From Methylophilus sp. DW102 (GTDB taxonomy: Bacteria; Pseudomonadota; Gammaproteobacteria; Burkholderiales; Methylophilaceae): DNA of 64,000 nt. The stretch is from NCBI RefSeq assembly GCF_037076555.1, contig NZ_AP029023.1, positions 682,001-746,000 on the forward strand, written 5' to 3'. Numbering within the stretch: position 1 is the first letter of the stretch; each line of letters starts with the position of its first letter. The notes under the pieces were generated by a model, which was not told the DNA's origin, did no database searches, and was given only the letters and a program-made list of their open reading frames with translations. The position numbers and the translations under genes are program-made. Positions 8,688-16,667 of this stretch are shown here, in pieces.

Positions 8688-9122
8688 ATGCCTCAACTCG
8701 ATTTTTCATTACAAGTGGCGACACCTGCGGCAGATGTGCCCAGCGTGTCGCAATTCAAGCGCTGGATCCGCGCCAGCTTGCGCGTAGATACCAGCCTGAC
8801 GATCCGTATTGTCGATGCTGAAGAAGGCCAGCAACTGAATGCGAATTACCGCGGCAAGGATTACGCGACCAATGTGCTGACCTTCCCGTTGGCAGAGGAG
8901 CCCTGCCTGATGGGCGACATTGTGATCTGCGCGCCGGTGATTAGCAGAGAGGCCGCTGAGCAGGGCAAGTCCGTGCTGGCGCATTATGCGCACATGACGG
9001 TGCATGGCGTCCTGCACATGCATGGCTACGACCATGAGGTGGAGGCACAGGCGGCGCTGATGGAGGCACTGGAGATCGGCATCCTGCAAAAGCTGGGCTT
9101 CCCCAACCCTTATGCAGAATAA
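8688..9122 (+). CDS. ybeY: Endoribonuclease YbeY, rRNA maturation factor
   Basis: YbeY is a cytoplasmic zinc endoribonuclease needed for 16S rRNA 3' end maturation and ribosome quality control. The 144-residue protein has the metal motif [11 protein letters not shown] near residues 112-122 and the conserved [14 protein letters not shown] segment near residues 51-64. I chose the ATG at 8688 over the upstream 8667 because the family begins just before this point. The stop is followed by 37 bases before scpA. Confidence 0.9.
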   Translation: MPQLDFSLQVATPAADVPSVSQFKRWIRASLRVDTSLTIRIVDAEEGQQLNANYRGKDYATNVLTFPLAEEPCLMGDIVICAPVISREAAEQGKSVLAHYAHMTVHGVLHMHGYDHEVEAQAALMEALEIGILQKLGFPNPYAE

Positions 9123-9159
9123 ACTTTAAGCGCCGGCGACAAGTCGCTACAATCCGTGC

Positions 9160-9957
9160 ATGGAGCTTTCCGTCAACAGCACCCTGATCAGAATCAATGG
9201 CGAGCCGCTCTCGGCTTTGCCGCAAGATTTGTATATTCCGCCGGATGCGCTGGAAGTGTATCTGGAGACCTTTGAGGGGCCACTGGATTTGCTGCTGTAC
9301 CTGATCCGCAAGCACAATCTGGATATTCTCGATATCCCCATGGCTGAGCTGACCACGCAGTACATGGGCTATGTGGACAAAATGAAAGTGGTGAATCTGG
9401 AGTTGGCTGCCGACTATTTGCTCATGTCAGCCATGCTGATTGAGATCAAGTCACGCATGCTGTTGCCCAAGCCGCAAGAGCTGGAGGAGGAAGACGACCC
9501 GCGCGCTGAGTTGGTCAAACGGCTGATGGAGTATGAGGCGATCAAGCAGGCTGCACAGCGGCTGGATGCCTTGCCCAAAGTCGGCGTAGATATTGAGGTG
9601 GCTGCGGCGTATTACGAGCGGCTGTCACTGGTCAAGCCGCCTGAAGTCAGTCTGGATGATCTGGTAGAGGCCTGGCGCAATGTGCTCAAGCGCGCCAGGC
9701 TTAATCAGCACCATAAACTGGGGCGTGCGGAACTCTCTGTACGCGAGCATATGAGTCTGTTGTTGCGGCGCTTGTCGGCAACGCCGGTATTGCGGTTTGA
9801 CGAGCTGTTCGATGTGGGGACTGAGGGTGTGTCCAAGCTGGTGGTGAATTTCCTGGCCATGCTGGAGCTGGCCAAAGAAGGCTTGATTCTGATCACGCAG
9901 CAGGAGGCTTTTGGTACCATTTACCTGCAAGCCAATACCACTGGCCGGGAGGCTTGA
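9160..9957 (+). CDS. scpA: Segregation and condensation protein A
   Basis: ScpA is the kleisin that bridges SMC heads with ScpB during chromosome condensation and segregation. This 265-residue protein has the kleisin N-terminal signature FEGPLDLLLYLIRKHNLDI, then MSAMLIEIKSRMLLP, and a C-terminal winged-helix region ending in ITQQEAFGTIYL. The length fits the family. The start has no obvious ribosome binding site, and a TACAAT box lies only 7 bases upstream, so a leaderless or very short-leader transcript is possible. It is followed within two bases by scpB. Confidence 0.92.
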   Translation: MELSVNSTLIRINGEPLSALPQDLYIPPDALEVYLETFEGPLDLLLYLIRKHNLDILDIPMAELTTQYMGYVDKMKVVNLELAADYLLMSAMLIEIKSRMLLPKPQELEEEDDPRAELVKRLMEYEAIKQAAQRLDALPKVGVDIEVAAAYYERLSLVKPPEVSLDDLVEAWRNVLKRARLNQHHKLGRAELSVREHMSLLLRRLSATPVLRFDELFDVGTEGVSKLVVNFLAMLELAKEGLILITQQEAFGTIYLQANTTGREA

Positions 9958-9958
9958 C

Positions 9959-10507
9959 GTGCATACTCCGGAAAACATTACCGAGATGAAACAAGTGCTG
10001 GAGGCTGCCTTGCTTACCTCGCCGCAGCCGTTGTCTCTGGACGATTTGCTCAAATTGTTTGCCGGACGCATGGAGCGTGCGACATTGCGCATGTTGCTCG
10101 ATGAACTCAAGGCCGACTGGTCGGATAAAACGCTGGATCTGGTACAAGTGGCCAGCGGCTACCGCTTTCAGGCCAAAGCTCAATACAGCGAATACCTGGC
10201 GCGTCTGAATCCTGAGCGGCAGCCAAAATACTCACGCGCAGTGATGGAAACACTGGCGATTATTGCCTATCGTCAACCGGTGACGCGGGGCGATATCGAG
10301 CAGATCCGCGGCGTGGCGGTGAATCCGAATGTGATTCGGCAATTGCAGGAGCGTGACTGGATAGATGTGGTCGGCCAGCGTGAAGTCCCCGGACGCCCGT
10401 CACTGTATGCCACGACCAAACATTTTCTCGATGATTTGAACTTGCGTTCGCTGGCCGAGTTGCCGCCTTTTGAAACCTTTGTGCAAACAGATATTCAGTC
10501 AGAGTAG
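9959..10507 (+). CDS. scpB: Segregation and condensation protein B
   Basis: ScpB is the winged-helix dimer partner of ScpA in the SMC-ScpAB condensin. The 182-residue product contains PLSLDDLLKLF, RYSRAVMETLAIIAYRQPVT-like winged-helix text, EQIRGV and GRPSLYATTKHFLD, which are family hallmarks. I chose the GTG at 9959 because GGGAGG lies 7 bases upstream at the end of scpA and the family begins with residues just after it; an ATG at 9986 would remove the first nine residues. The pair is clearly co-transcribed with scpA. Confidence 0.92.
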   Translation: MHTPENITEMKQVLEAALLTSPQPLSLDDLLKLFAGRMERATLRMLLDELKADWSDKTLDLVQVASGYRFQAKAQYSEYLARLNPERQPKYSRAVMETLAIIAYRQPVTRGDIEQIRGVAVNPNVIRQLQERDWIDVVGQREVPGRPSLYATTKHFLDDLNLRSLAELPPFETFVQTDIQSE

Positions 10508-10514
10508 TTTACCT

Positions 10515-10862
10515 ATGTCCGCCTCACTGCTTAAAATCAGGATCAGCCATCAAGGCCACATCGCGCTCGGTCCAGGCAAAATCGAGTTGTTGCGGCACAT
10601 TGTGCAATACGGTTCCATTTCGGCCGCTGCCAAGCAAATGCGCATGTCTTATCGCCGGGCATGGGAGCTTGTTGATTTGATGAATCATTGTTTTGACGAG
10701 GCGGTCGTCATCAGTGCCGCTGGAGGCGCGCACGGCGGCGGTGCACAGGTCACGGCCTTCGGCTTGGCGCTGATCCAGGCCTATGAGCACATCCTGCAAA
10801 AGTCTGCGCAAGCGGCGGCGGATGAGCTTGGCTTTATCACCCAGCACCTGCAAAAAAACTGA
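10515..10862 (+). CDS. ModE-type winged-helix regulator, DNA-binding domain only
   Basis: The 115-residue protein matches the N-terminal LysR-like winged helix of the molybdate-responsive regulator ModE. The region KIELLRHIVQYGSISAAAKQ is followed by MSYRRAWELVDLMN and GGAHGGGAQVT. E. coli ModE is about 260 residues because it carries two molybdate-binding domains; those are absent here. It could therefore be a stand-alone regulator that does not sense molybdate directly. The stop is followed 31 bases later by a ModE-box-like palindrome and a decayed modA. It starts 7 bases after scpB, so it may be read through from scpAB. Confidence 0.8.
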   Translation: MSASLLKIRISHQGHIALGPGKIELLRHIVQYGSISAAAKQMRMSYRRAWELVDLMNHCFDEAVVISAAGGAHGGGAQVTAFGLALIQAYEHILQKSAQAAADELGFITQHLQKN

Positions 10863-10893
10863 TTTTTTCAAAAAAACCGTATTTTTCAAGTTT

Positions 10894-10917
10894 CGTAATA
10901 TGCATTTGAATATAACG
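10894..10917 (+). promoter_or_regulatory. ModE-box-like operator
   Basis: The arms CGTAATAT and ATATAACG are separated by 8 bases, giving a 24-base near-perfect palindrome with one mismatch. The layout is the same as my recollection of the E. coli modA operator. It sits between the ModE-type gene and the modA remnant, where a modABC promoter would be expected. Confidence 0.6.
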
Positions 10918-11007
10918 ATAATAGCATCACAGCCTTGCTTTATCGCCTGCCATCAATCAGGCGCACATGATTAAGATCTGGGATGCGGTACACTCTACAG
11001 GAACAAA

Positions 11008-11382
11008 GTGCTATGGCTGGTCGCCGGTCTCATCCGCTTGATGACACATGTATTGTTCAGCAGGGCTGAAGACAAAAAACGTATGATATTCGCGGCAGCC
11101 AGCCTGACGGATGCCATGAAGCAGTTTCCAGACAATAATAGCCAGCAAAGCGGTATGCGAGTGATGACGGTGTAGGGGGGCCAAACAGCTGGAACTCGCG
11201 CGATATCCTGCCCGTTCCGGTTGGAATTTATGTCAAACAGTCGCTGACCGGCTTGGGCTGGTGGGATAAGCTTAAAAATCGCCTGGGCTGAATTAGCAGA
11301 GATTGCCGATGAAGTGATGGTGCTGGCGCAGGGTCAGTTGCGCCAGCCAGAAGCGATAGGCCAGCTTGCGCTGGCGGGTTGA
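11008..11382 (+). pseudogene. modA: Decayed molybdate transporter remnants (modA and modC fragments)
   Basis: Three pieces in different frames resemble parts of a molybdate ABC transporter. From GTG 11008 to a TAG at 11173-11175, a hydrophobic leader is followed by KRMIFAAASLTDAMKQF, the mature N-terminus of the periplasmic binding protein ModA. From about 11199 to a TGA at 11289, another frame gives VPVGIYVKQSLTGLGWWDK, which belongs to the middle of ModA. From about 11281 to 11382 a third frame gives EIADEVMVLAQGQLRQ, which resembles the end of the ModC ATPase domain. Most of ModA, all of ModB and most of ModC are missing. A ModE-type gene and operator lie immediately upstream. The ModA identification is fairly firm; the ModC fragment is weaker. 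Confidence 0.7.
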
Positions 11383-11862
11383 TTAGTGGTGATGACCTCC
11401 GGCACCATGCACATGCTGGTGCTCGATTTCTTCTTGATTGGCTGAGCGTACGCTGGCAATCGTTGCCGTGAACAGCAGACGCTGGCCGGCCCAGGGATGG
11501 TTGCCATCGACCACGACTTTACCATCTGCAATATCGGTGATGGTGTAAAGGATCACGTCGCCGGTTTCGTCTTCGCCTTCAAACTGCATGCCGACTTTAA
11601 GGTCTTTGCTCGGAAAGGCGCTGGCCGGTTCAATTTGCACCAGATTGTCGTCGTACTCACCAAAGGCATCTTCAGGGTCCAGACTTACTTCTACCTTGTC
11701 GCCGACATTTTTGCCATGCATGGCTTCTTCTACTTTGGGGAAAATATTGTCATAGCCGCCGTGCAGGTAGGCCACCGGCGCCTGGCTTTCTTCCAGAATG
11801 TCGCCATCGCTATTTTGCAGTTTATAGGTCATGGAGACCACGGTGTTCATTGCTACTTGCAT
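11383..11862 (-). CDS. slyD: FKBP-type peptidyl-prolyl isomerase SlyD
   Basis: SlyD is a cytoplasmic prolyl isomerase and chaperone that binds metal through its C-terminus and helps in nickel enzyme maturation in E. coli. The 159-residue protein shows NTVVSMTYKL at the start, YLHGGYDNIFPKVEEAM with the catalytic FKBP fold, the inserted flap domain with EDAFGEYD and GNHPWAG, and a His-containing tail HVHGAGGHHH. The tail is shorter than in E. coli but keeps metal-ligand potential. AGGAT lies upstream of the start at 11862. The stop abuts the end of the mod remnant. Confidence 0.92.
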   Translation of the reverse strand: MQVAMNTVVSMTYKLQNSDGDILEESQAPVAYLHGGYDNIFPKVEEAMHGKNVGDKVEVSLDPEDAFGEYDDNLVQIEPASAFPSKDLKVGMQFEGEDETGDVILYTITDIADGKVVVDGNHPWAGQRLLFTATIASVRSANQEEIEHQHVHGAGGHHH

Positions 11863-11922
11863 GTGTTGAATCCTAAAGTTCGCTGTTAAAACAATATTCT
11901 AAAGGATATTGTGGCGACAGTG

Positions 11923-12420
11923 TCAGTCTTGGTGACGATAATGTTGACCGTATAATTTTCGCCATTGCCAGGGTGGCATCGCCTCGCTTGATTGCCACAA
12001 ACCCAAGCCTTGTTGTTGTGCCTGCTGTTGCAAGGCCTGCAAGGAGGTGCGTGTTGAGTAGCGCGCATTAAACCAAGCCATCCCTTGCGCCACCTGAAAC
12101 TGGCTGGCCTCTGTGCCATCGCAGTAGAGGTGGCCCAGTTGCCTGCCATATTGATCTTGGCCTTGGGTGTTGACCGTAATCTTTGCACCGGCACACAGTT
12201 GGCTCAAGCTACGGCGGGATTGCTTGCCAAATGCTTGGTGCAGCTCAGGCGCATCAATGTCCAGCAAACGCAAGCGATAATGGCTGCCTTGCGCCTGTAT
12301 CAATACCGTGTCGCCATCAATGATTTTTTCAAGTTCTGGGGCGGCAATACTGCTATTGCAGAGCATGAGCCACAGGCAGGGGGCCAGCCATCTGCACAAC
12401 ACACGAACGCGAGTGGCCAT
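11923..12420 (-). CDS. Secreted thermonuclease-family (SNase-like) protein
   Basis: The 165-residue product has a signal peptide ending in SIAA and a staphylococcal-nuclease fold. The first strand motif IIDGDTVLI is near residue 33, RLRLLDIDAPE near 49, and the catalytic region QYGRQLGHLYCDG near residue 90. WFNARYS corresponds to the later family motif. It should hydrolyse DNA or RNA outside the cytoplasm, although activity has not been shown. It begins 3 bases downstream of the nadB stop and is probably co-transcribed with nadB. Confidence 0.85.
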   Translation of the reverse strand: MATRVRVLCRWLAPCLWLMLCNSSIAAPELEKIIDGDTVLIQAQGSHYRLRLLDIDAPELHQAFGKQSRRSLSQLCAGAKITVNTQGQDQYGRQLGHLYCDGTEASQFQVAQGMAWFNARYSTRTSLQALQQQAQQQGLGLWQSSEAMPPWQWRKLYGQHYRHQD

Positions 12421-12423
12421 ACG

Positions 12424-14034
12424 CTAATCAAGCAAGCTGGTATAGTTGTCCGGGGTGAGGACGGTAGGAATGGCTTCGGGCAACAGGTCTGGGTAGTCTT
12501 TGCTGTAATGCAAGCCACGGCTTTCATGGCGTTCGATGGCGCTGCGGACAATCAATTCCGCCACCTGTAACAGGTTACGTAGTTCGATGAGGTCGTGACT
12601 GACTTTAAAGTTACTGTAAAACTCATGTACTTCATCGCGCAGCATATGGATGCGATGCAGTGCGCGGCTCAGGCGTTTGGTGGTCCGCACAATCCCTACG
12701 TAGTTCCACATGAACCGGCGCAACTCGTCCCAGGTGTGGGTGATCAGTACTTCTTCATCGGCGTCGGTAACGCGGCTTTCGTCCCAGTCCGGCAAGGAAA
12801 TGGTCGGTTGCTGACCCTGTGACCGGATATCTTCGGCGCAGCTGCGACTGAAGGCCAGACACTCCAGCAAGGAGTTGCTGGCCAGGCGGTTGGCGCCGTG
12901 CAGGCCGGTGCAGGCGGTCTCGCCAATGGCATACAGGCAGTCAATATCGGTGCGGCCATGGATGTCGGTCATGACGCCGCCACAGGTGTAATGTGCTGCA
13001 GGCACCACGGGAATCGGTTGCTTGCTGATATCAATGCCCAATTGCAGGCAGCGCTGGTAAATATTCGGGAAGTGAGACTGGATGAAGTCCAGTGGTTTAT
13101 GGCTGATGTCCAGGTAAACGCAATCCAGGCCGCGCTTTTTCATCTCGAAGTCGATGGCGCGCGCAACTACATCGCGCGGGGCCAGTTCCGCACGCTCGTC
13201 ATGCCAAGGCATAAAGCGGGTGCCATCAGGCAATAATAGCAAGCCGCCTTCGCCACGCAGCACCTCTGAAATCAAAAATGATTTGGCGTGCGGGTGATAC
13301 AGGCAAGTGGGGTGAAACTGCACAAACTCCAGGTTAGCCACGCGGCAACCCGCACGCCAGGCCATGGCAATACCGTCGCCGGTGCTGATGTCAGGGTTGG
13401 TGGTATACAAATAGACTTTACCCGCGCCCCCTGTGGCCGTCACTGTGTATTGGGCAGACAGTGTGATTACTTTGCCGGTCTGGTTGTTGAGCACATAGGC
13501 CCCCAGGCAACGGTTGGGGCCATCATTTTCGGTTTGCTTGAACAGTTTGTGTGTGGTGATCAGGTCCACCGCAATATGGTGTTCCAGAATGGTAATGTTG
13601 GGATGCGCGCGTACGCGATCGGTCAGTGTGGTTTGCACCGCCTGGCCCGTGGCGTCGGCCACGTGGACGACGCGCCGGTGGCTGTGCCCCCCCTCGCGGG
13701 TGAGATGCAGGCGGTCATCTTGAGCTTCACGCGTAAAATTCACGCCTTGCTGCAATAACCAGTCTATGCTGTCGCGACCACTGGTTACCACCATGCGGGT
13801 GACTTCGCTGTCGCACAGGCCCGCGCCAGCGTCCAGCGTGTCTTTGATATGCGCCTCTACCGAATCTTCGCTATTGAGTACCGCCGCTATGCCGCCCTGT
13901 GCCCAGTTGCTGGCACTCATGGTCAGTTCGCGTTTGCTCAAGATGCATACCCGGTATTGATCGGCCAGTCGTAAGGCCAGCGATTGGCCAGCCAGGCCAC
14001 TACCAATAATCAAGACATCAAACACTTTATTCAT
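12424..14034 (-). CDS. nadB: L-aspartate oxidase
   Basis: NadB is a cytoplasmic flavoenzyme that oxidises L-aspartate to iminoaspartate, the first step of de novo NAD synthesis with NadA. The 536-residue protein begins with the FAD-binding motif [10 protein letters not shown], then [14 protein letters not shown], the active-site region [23 protein letters not shown] and [19 protein letters not shown] and the C-terminal helical cap complete a full-length enzyme. No nadA or nadC is adjacent. It is divergent from rpoE. Confidence 0.95.
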   Translation of the reverse strand: MNKVFDVLIIGSGLAGQSLALRLADQYRVCILSKRELTMSASNWAQGGIAAVLNSEDSVEAHIKDTLDAGAGLCDSEVTRMVVTSGRDSIDWLLQQGVNFTREAQDDRLHLTREGGHSHRRVVHVADATGQAVQTTLTDRVRAHPNITILEHHIAVDLITTHKLFKQTENDGPNRCLGAYVLNNQTGKVITLSAQYTVTATGGAGKVYLYTTNPDISTGDGIAMAWRAGCRVANLEFVQFHPTCLYHPHAKSFLISEVLRGEGGLLLLPDGTRFMPWHDERAELAPRDVVARAIDFEMKKRGLDCVYLDISHKPLDFIQSHFPNIYQRCLQLGIDISKQPIPVVPAAHYTCGGVMTDIHGRTDIDCLYAIGETACTGLHGANRLASNSLLECLAFSRSCAEDIRSQGQQPTISLPDWDESRVTDADEEVLITHTWDELRRFMWNYVGIVRTTKRLSRALHRIHMLRDEVHEFYSNFKVSHDLIELRNLLQVAELIVRSAIERHESRGLHYSKDYPDLLPEAIPTVLTPDNYTSLLD

Positions 14035-14051
14035 AAACGGGCGTGGTCAAC

Positions 14052-14080
14052 GGAACTTTTGAAGAGGGCGGTCAGTCGTA
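14052..14080 (+). promoter_or_regulatory. Possible sigma-E-type promoter of rpoE
   Basis: GGAACTT at 14052-14058 is followed after 17 bases by TCGTA. This resembles the -35 and -10 elements of RpoE-dependent promoters, and RpoE operons are commonly autoregulated. The -10 match is weak. Confidence 0.4.
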
Positions 14081-14243
14081 CTAGTGTTCGCATTGCGTGT
14101 TGCAACTGCAAACAATACTAAGGGATGAGACGATGTTACACACAGCAAATTTAGAGGCGTTAACGCGCACTGGGTTCGTCGAAAATAACACAAAAGCGTA
14201 TACTACTCCCAATCATAAAATTACCCAAGGGAGTCATCGCGAT

Positions 14244-14873
14244 ATGACTGTTCAGGCGGCGAGCGCCAAACAGCAAGAGAATAAAGAGTTTGACCAGATG
14301 CTGGTTGAACGCGCTCAACAAGGCGATAAACGCGCCTTTGGATTGCTGGTGGAAAAATACCATCGCAAGTTGGGCCGCTTGCTGTCGCGTATGATCCGCG
14401 ATCAGGCAGAAGTGGAAGATGTGGTGCAGGAGTCTTTTATCAAGGCTTATCGTGCGCTGCACAGCTTCCGTGGGGACAGTGCGTTTTATACCTGGTTGTA
14501 CCGGATTGGCATTAACACGGCCAAGAATTATCTGGTGTCCATGGGCCGCAAGCCGCAGGTGATGCAGGATGTCGAAATTGAGGATGTCGAGAATTTCGAT
14601 GAAGGTGAAGACATGCGTACGATGGAGACGCCTGAAACATCCCTGATGACCAAGGAAATTGCGCAAACCGTGAATGATGCGATTGCAGCGTTGCCAGATG
14701 AGCTTCGCACTGCGATCACCTTGCGTGAGCTAGAGGGTTTGAGTTATGAGGACATTGCCAGTGTCATGCAGTGCCCGATTGGCACGGTGCGATCCCGTAT
14801 TTTCCGTGCCCGTGAGACCATTGCCGCGAAATTGAGGCCGTTGTTGGATACGCCACACAATAAACGCTGGTAG
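14244..14873 (+). CDS. rpoE: Envelope-stress sigma factor RpoE (AlgU)
   Basis: This is a 209-residue ECF sigma factor. Region 2 includes ERAQQGDKRAFGLLVEKYHRK and DVVQESFIKAYRALHSF, and region 4 includes LPDELRTAITLRELEGLSYE and GTVRSRIFRARETI. It directs RNA polymerase to envelope-stress promoters and is held at the membrane by RseA. I set the start at 14244 because AAGGGAG lies about 10 bases upstream and the protein then has the usual family length; the frame is open back to 14097. rseA, rseB and a MucD-type protease follow. Confidence 0.93.
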   Translation: MTVQAASAKQQENKEFDQMLVERAQQGDKRAFGLLVEKYHRKLGRLLSRMIRDQAEVEDVVQESFIKAYRALHSFRGDSAFYTWLYRIGINTAKNYLVSMGRKPQVMQDVEIEDVENFDEGEDMRTMETPETSLMTKEIAQTVNDAIAALPDELRTAITLRELEGLSYEDIASVMQCPIGTVRSRIFRARETIAAKLRPLLDTPHNKRW

Positions 14874-14972
14874 TGGCATGATTTGTTATAAAAATTTGAT
14901 TGGGTGTGTAGGTGTTATGACAAATTTTTTGTTAAATGCTAACATAAAAACATTGATTGATTTGGGGTTATT

Positions 14973-15437
14973 ATGAAGCAGCAATTATCTGCCTTGGTCG
15001 ACGGTGAGGTCGATGTTGAACGCTGTGAACATATATTCTTGGCGGCCAAATCTACTGGCGAGGTTGCACAAGCCTGGCGCGAGTATCACGTGATCCGTGA
15101 CGTCATGCGCGATGAGCTGTGGATGCAGTCAGACATGACCAGCCGCATTATGACCGCACTTGAAGATGAACCGACACTATTGGCGCCGCAAGCCATCGCC
15201 AATGCCGACAAAGTGACGCGTATCCGCCCGCGTTTTGACAAGTACACCTGGTCTATTGCCGCGTCTGTGGCTGCTGCCTTTTTTGTTGGCATGTTTGTGC
15301 TTAATCAACCTGAGGCGCCTGCCCCTGCGCAGATTGCCGACAATGATACCGAGCAATATGTATTGGCTCATCATAATTATGCGCCGAGTAGTGTGACTTA
15401 TTACACGCATAATGTTGCCTATACGGCTGGCGAATAA
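14973..15437 (+). CDS. rseA: Anti-sigma-E factor RseA (MucA)
   Basis: The 154-residue protein begins with MKQQLSALVDGEVD, the conserved N-terminal anti-sigma domain that binds RpoE. A single transmembrane segment is visible near residues 91-112 (WSIAASVAAAFFVGMFVL), with a short periplasmic tail. In E. coli the tail is bound by RseB and cut by DegS and RseP on stress. The gene is 99 bases after rpoE and overlaps the longest possible frame of rseB. Confidence 0.88.
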   Translation: MKQQLSALVDGEVDVERCEHIFLAAKSTGEVAQAWREYHVIRDVMRDELWMQSDMTSRIMTALEDEPTLLAPQAIANADKVTRIRPRFDKYTWSIAASVAAAFFVGMFVLNQPEAPAPAQIADNDTEQYVLAHHNYAPSSVTYYTHNVAYTAGE

Positions 15438-15474
15438 AATTTCTTTCACTCATCATTTGGTTGTTGCTACTGCT

Positions 15475-16428
15475 ATGTTTTGGCGGATTGTTGCTTCGAT
15501 TTCATGCCTGTTCATGGTACAGCAGGCAGCCTTTGCTGAAGAAGATTTATGGTCAACCATGCAGAAAACCGCCTCTGCTGCCAGAGAGCTCAATTATCAG
15601 GGGCTGTTTGTCTATCACAATGGCTCCATGATCCGTTCGGTGCAAATCACCCACATTTATGAAGGCGGCCGCGAATTCACACGCAATGTGGTGCTGGATG
15701 GCCGCCCACGTGAAGTATTCAGTGAAGGCGATGATATCGTCATTTTTAATGCTAAAAATGACAAGGTCGTGATCGAGAAGCGCCGAGGCCAAAACCTGTT
15801 TCCGGCCATGCTGCCCACACAGCTGTATCCCCTCAAGCAAAATTACAAGCTCAAGTTTGTCGGACAGGAACGCATTGCCGGGCGTCTGGCCCAGGTCATC
15901 GACATGGTGCCGAATGACAATCTGCGTTACCAATATCGTATCTGGTCTGATACTGAATATGGCTTGTTGCTCAAAATGAGCATGATGGATATGCAAGGGC
16001 ATACCTTGGAGCAAATTGGGTTTAACCAGGTGTCTATGCTGCATACCAAAGATCTGGACTGGTTTCAGCCCAAGATTGATGCGACCAAGCCTTATGTGAT
16101 GGATGACACCACCGAGCTTACGCATGTAGAAGACAATCTGGTGGTGCCGAATTTGCCGACGGGCTATAAAAAGGTTGACCAGATCAGTTTAAAAGTGCCC
16201 GGCAGGGCTGCTCCCGTGCAACAATGGATTTTTTCTGATGGATTGGCTTCGGTGTCACTGTTTGTCGAGCCGATGGTCAAAGGCATGCAGCCCCGCGTCG
16301 GTAAGAAAAATATGGGCTCTACCAATGTGTACGCCCATGTCCTCAATGGCTACCAGCTGGTGGTGGTGGGGGAAGTTCCGGCGCAAACCGTGGAACAGAT
16401 TGCGCAGCAAGTGACCTTCAAAAAGTAA
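15475..16428 (+). CDS. rseB: Sigma-E regulatory protein RseB (MucB)
   Basis: RseB is a periplasmic protein that binds RseA and mislocalised lipids or LPS, and so tunes RpoE activation. From the ATG at 15475 the 317-residue product has a signal peptide ending in QAAFA, then ARELNYQGLFVYHNG and THIYEGGREFTRNVVLDG, typical of the lipoprotein-carrier-like N-terminal domain, and a C-terminal domain ending in AQQVTFKK. An in-frame start at 15412 would overlap rseA and add a non-signal extension. No rseC follows. Confidence 0.88.
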   Translation: MFWRIVASISCLFMVQQAAFAEEDLWSTMQKTASAARELNYQGLFVYHNGSMIRSVQITHIYEGGREFTRNVVLDGRPREVFSEGDDIVIFNAKNDKVVIEKRRGQNLFPAMLPTQLYPLKQNYKLKFVGQERIAGRLAQVIDMVPNDNLRYQYRIWSDTEYGLLLKMSMMDMQGHTLEQIGFNQVSMLHTKDLDWFQPKIDATKPYVMDDTTELTHVEDNLVVPNLPTGYKKVDQISLKVPGRAAPVQQWIFSDGLASVSLFVEPMVKGMQPRVGKKNMGSTNVYAHVLNGYQLVVVGEVPAQTVEQIAQQVTFKK

Positions 16429-16476
16429 TGGCTGCCTGTCTGTTTGTGCTTGCCTTGGTCCCGCCTCCTTGAAATC

Positions 16477-16635
16477 ATGCCGCAATATTTCATTGCTATC
16501 CTCTTCAATTCGCTGTTATGGTGTGTTTTGGCGCGTCTCAGTTGGCGCTTGTATTTCTCAGCAATGGCACCATTTACATGCAATAGCAAACGCATGCTGG
16601 TCAGGAATGGTCGGCATGTACAATCAACAACTTAA
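16477..16635 (+). CDS. Possible small membrane protein (doubtful)
   Basis: A 52-residue frame in the 239-base gap between rseB and mucD contains one hydrophobic helix (YFIAILFNSLLWCVLARL) followed by a basic tail. It has no clear ribosome binding site and I recognise no family. In related operons an RseC membrane protein may sit near here, but this frame lacks the Cys motif of RseC. It may be non-coding. Confidence 0.25.
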   Translation: MPQYFIAILFNSLLWCVLARLSWRLYFSAMAPFTCNSKRMLVRNGRHVQSTT

Positions 16636-16667
16636 TTTTTAATAATCATTAAATGATAGGAATAATC

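Noticed and set aside
11883..12194. Minus-strand frame of 102 codons overlapping the nuclease gene
   Set aside because: It is a different frame of the thermonuclease gene, which has a proper signal peptide and catalytic motifs; this frame has neither.
12085..13758. Plus-strand frames of up to 161 codons opposite the nuclease and nadB genes
   Set aside because: They are shadows of the minus-strand genes; no ribosome binding site or family match.
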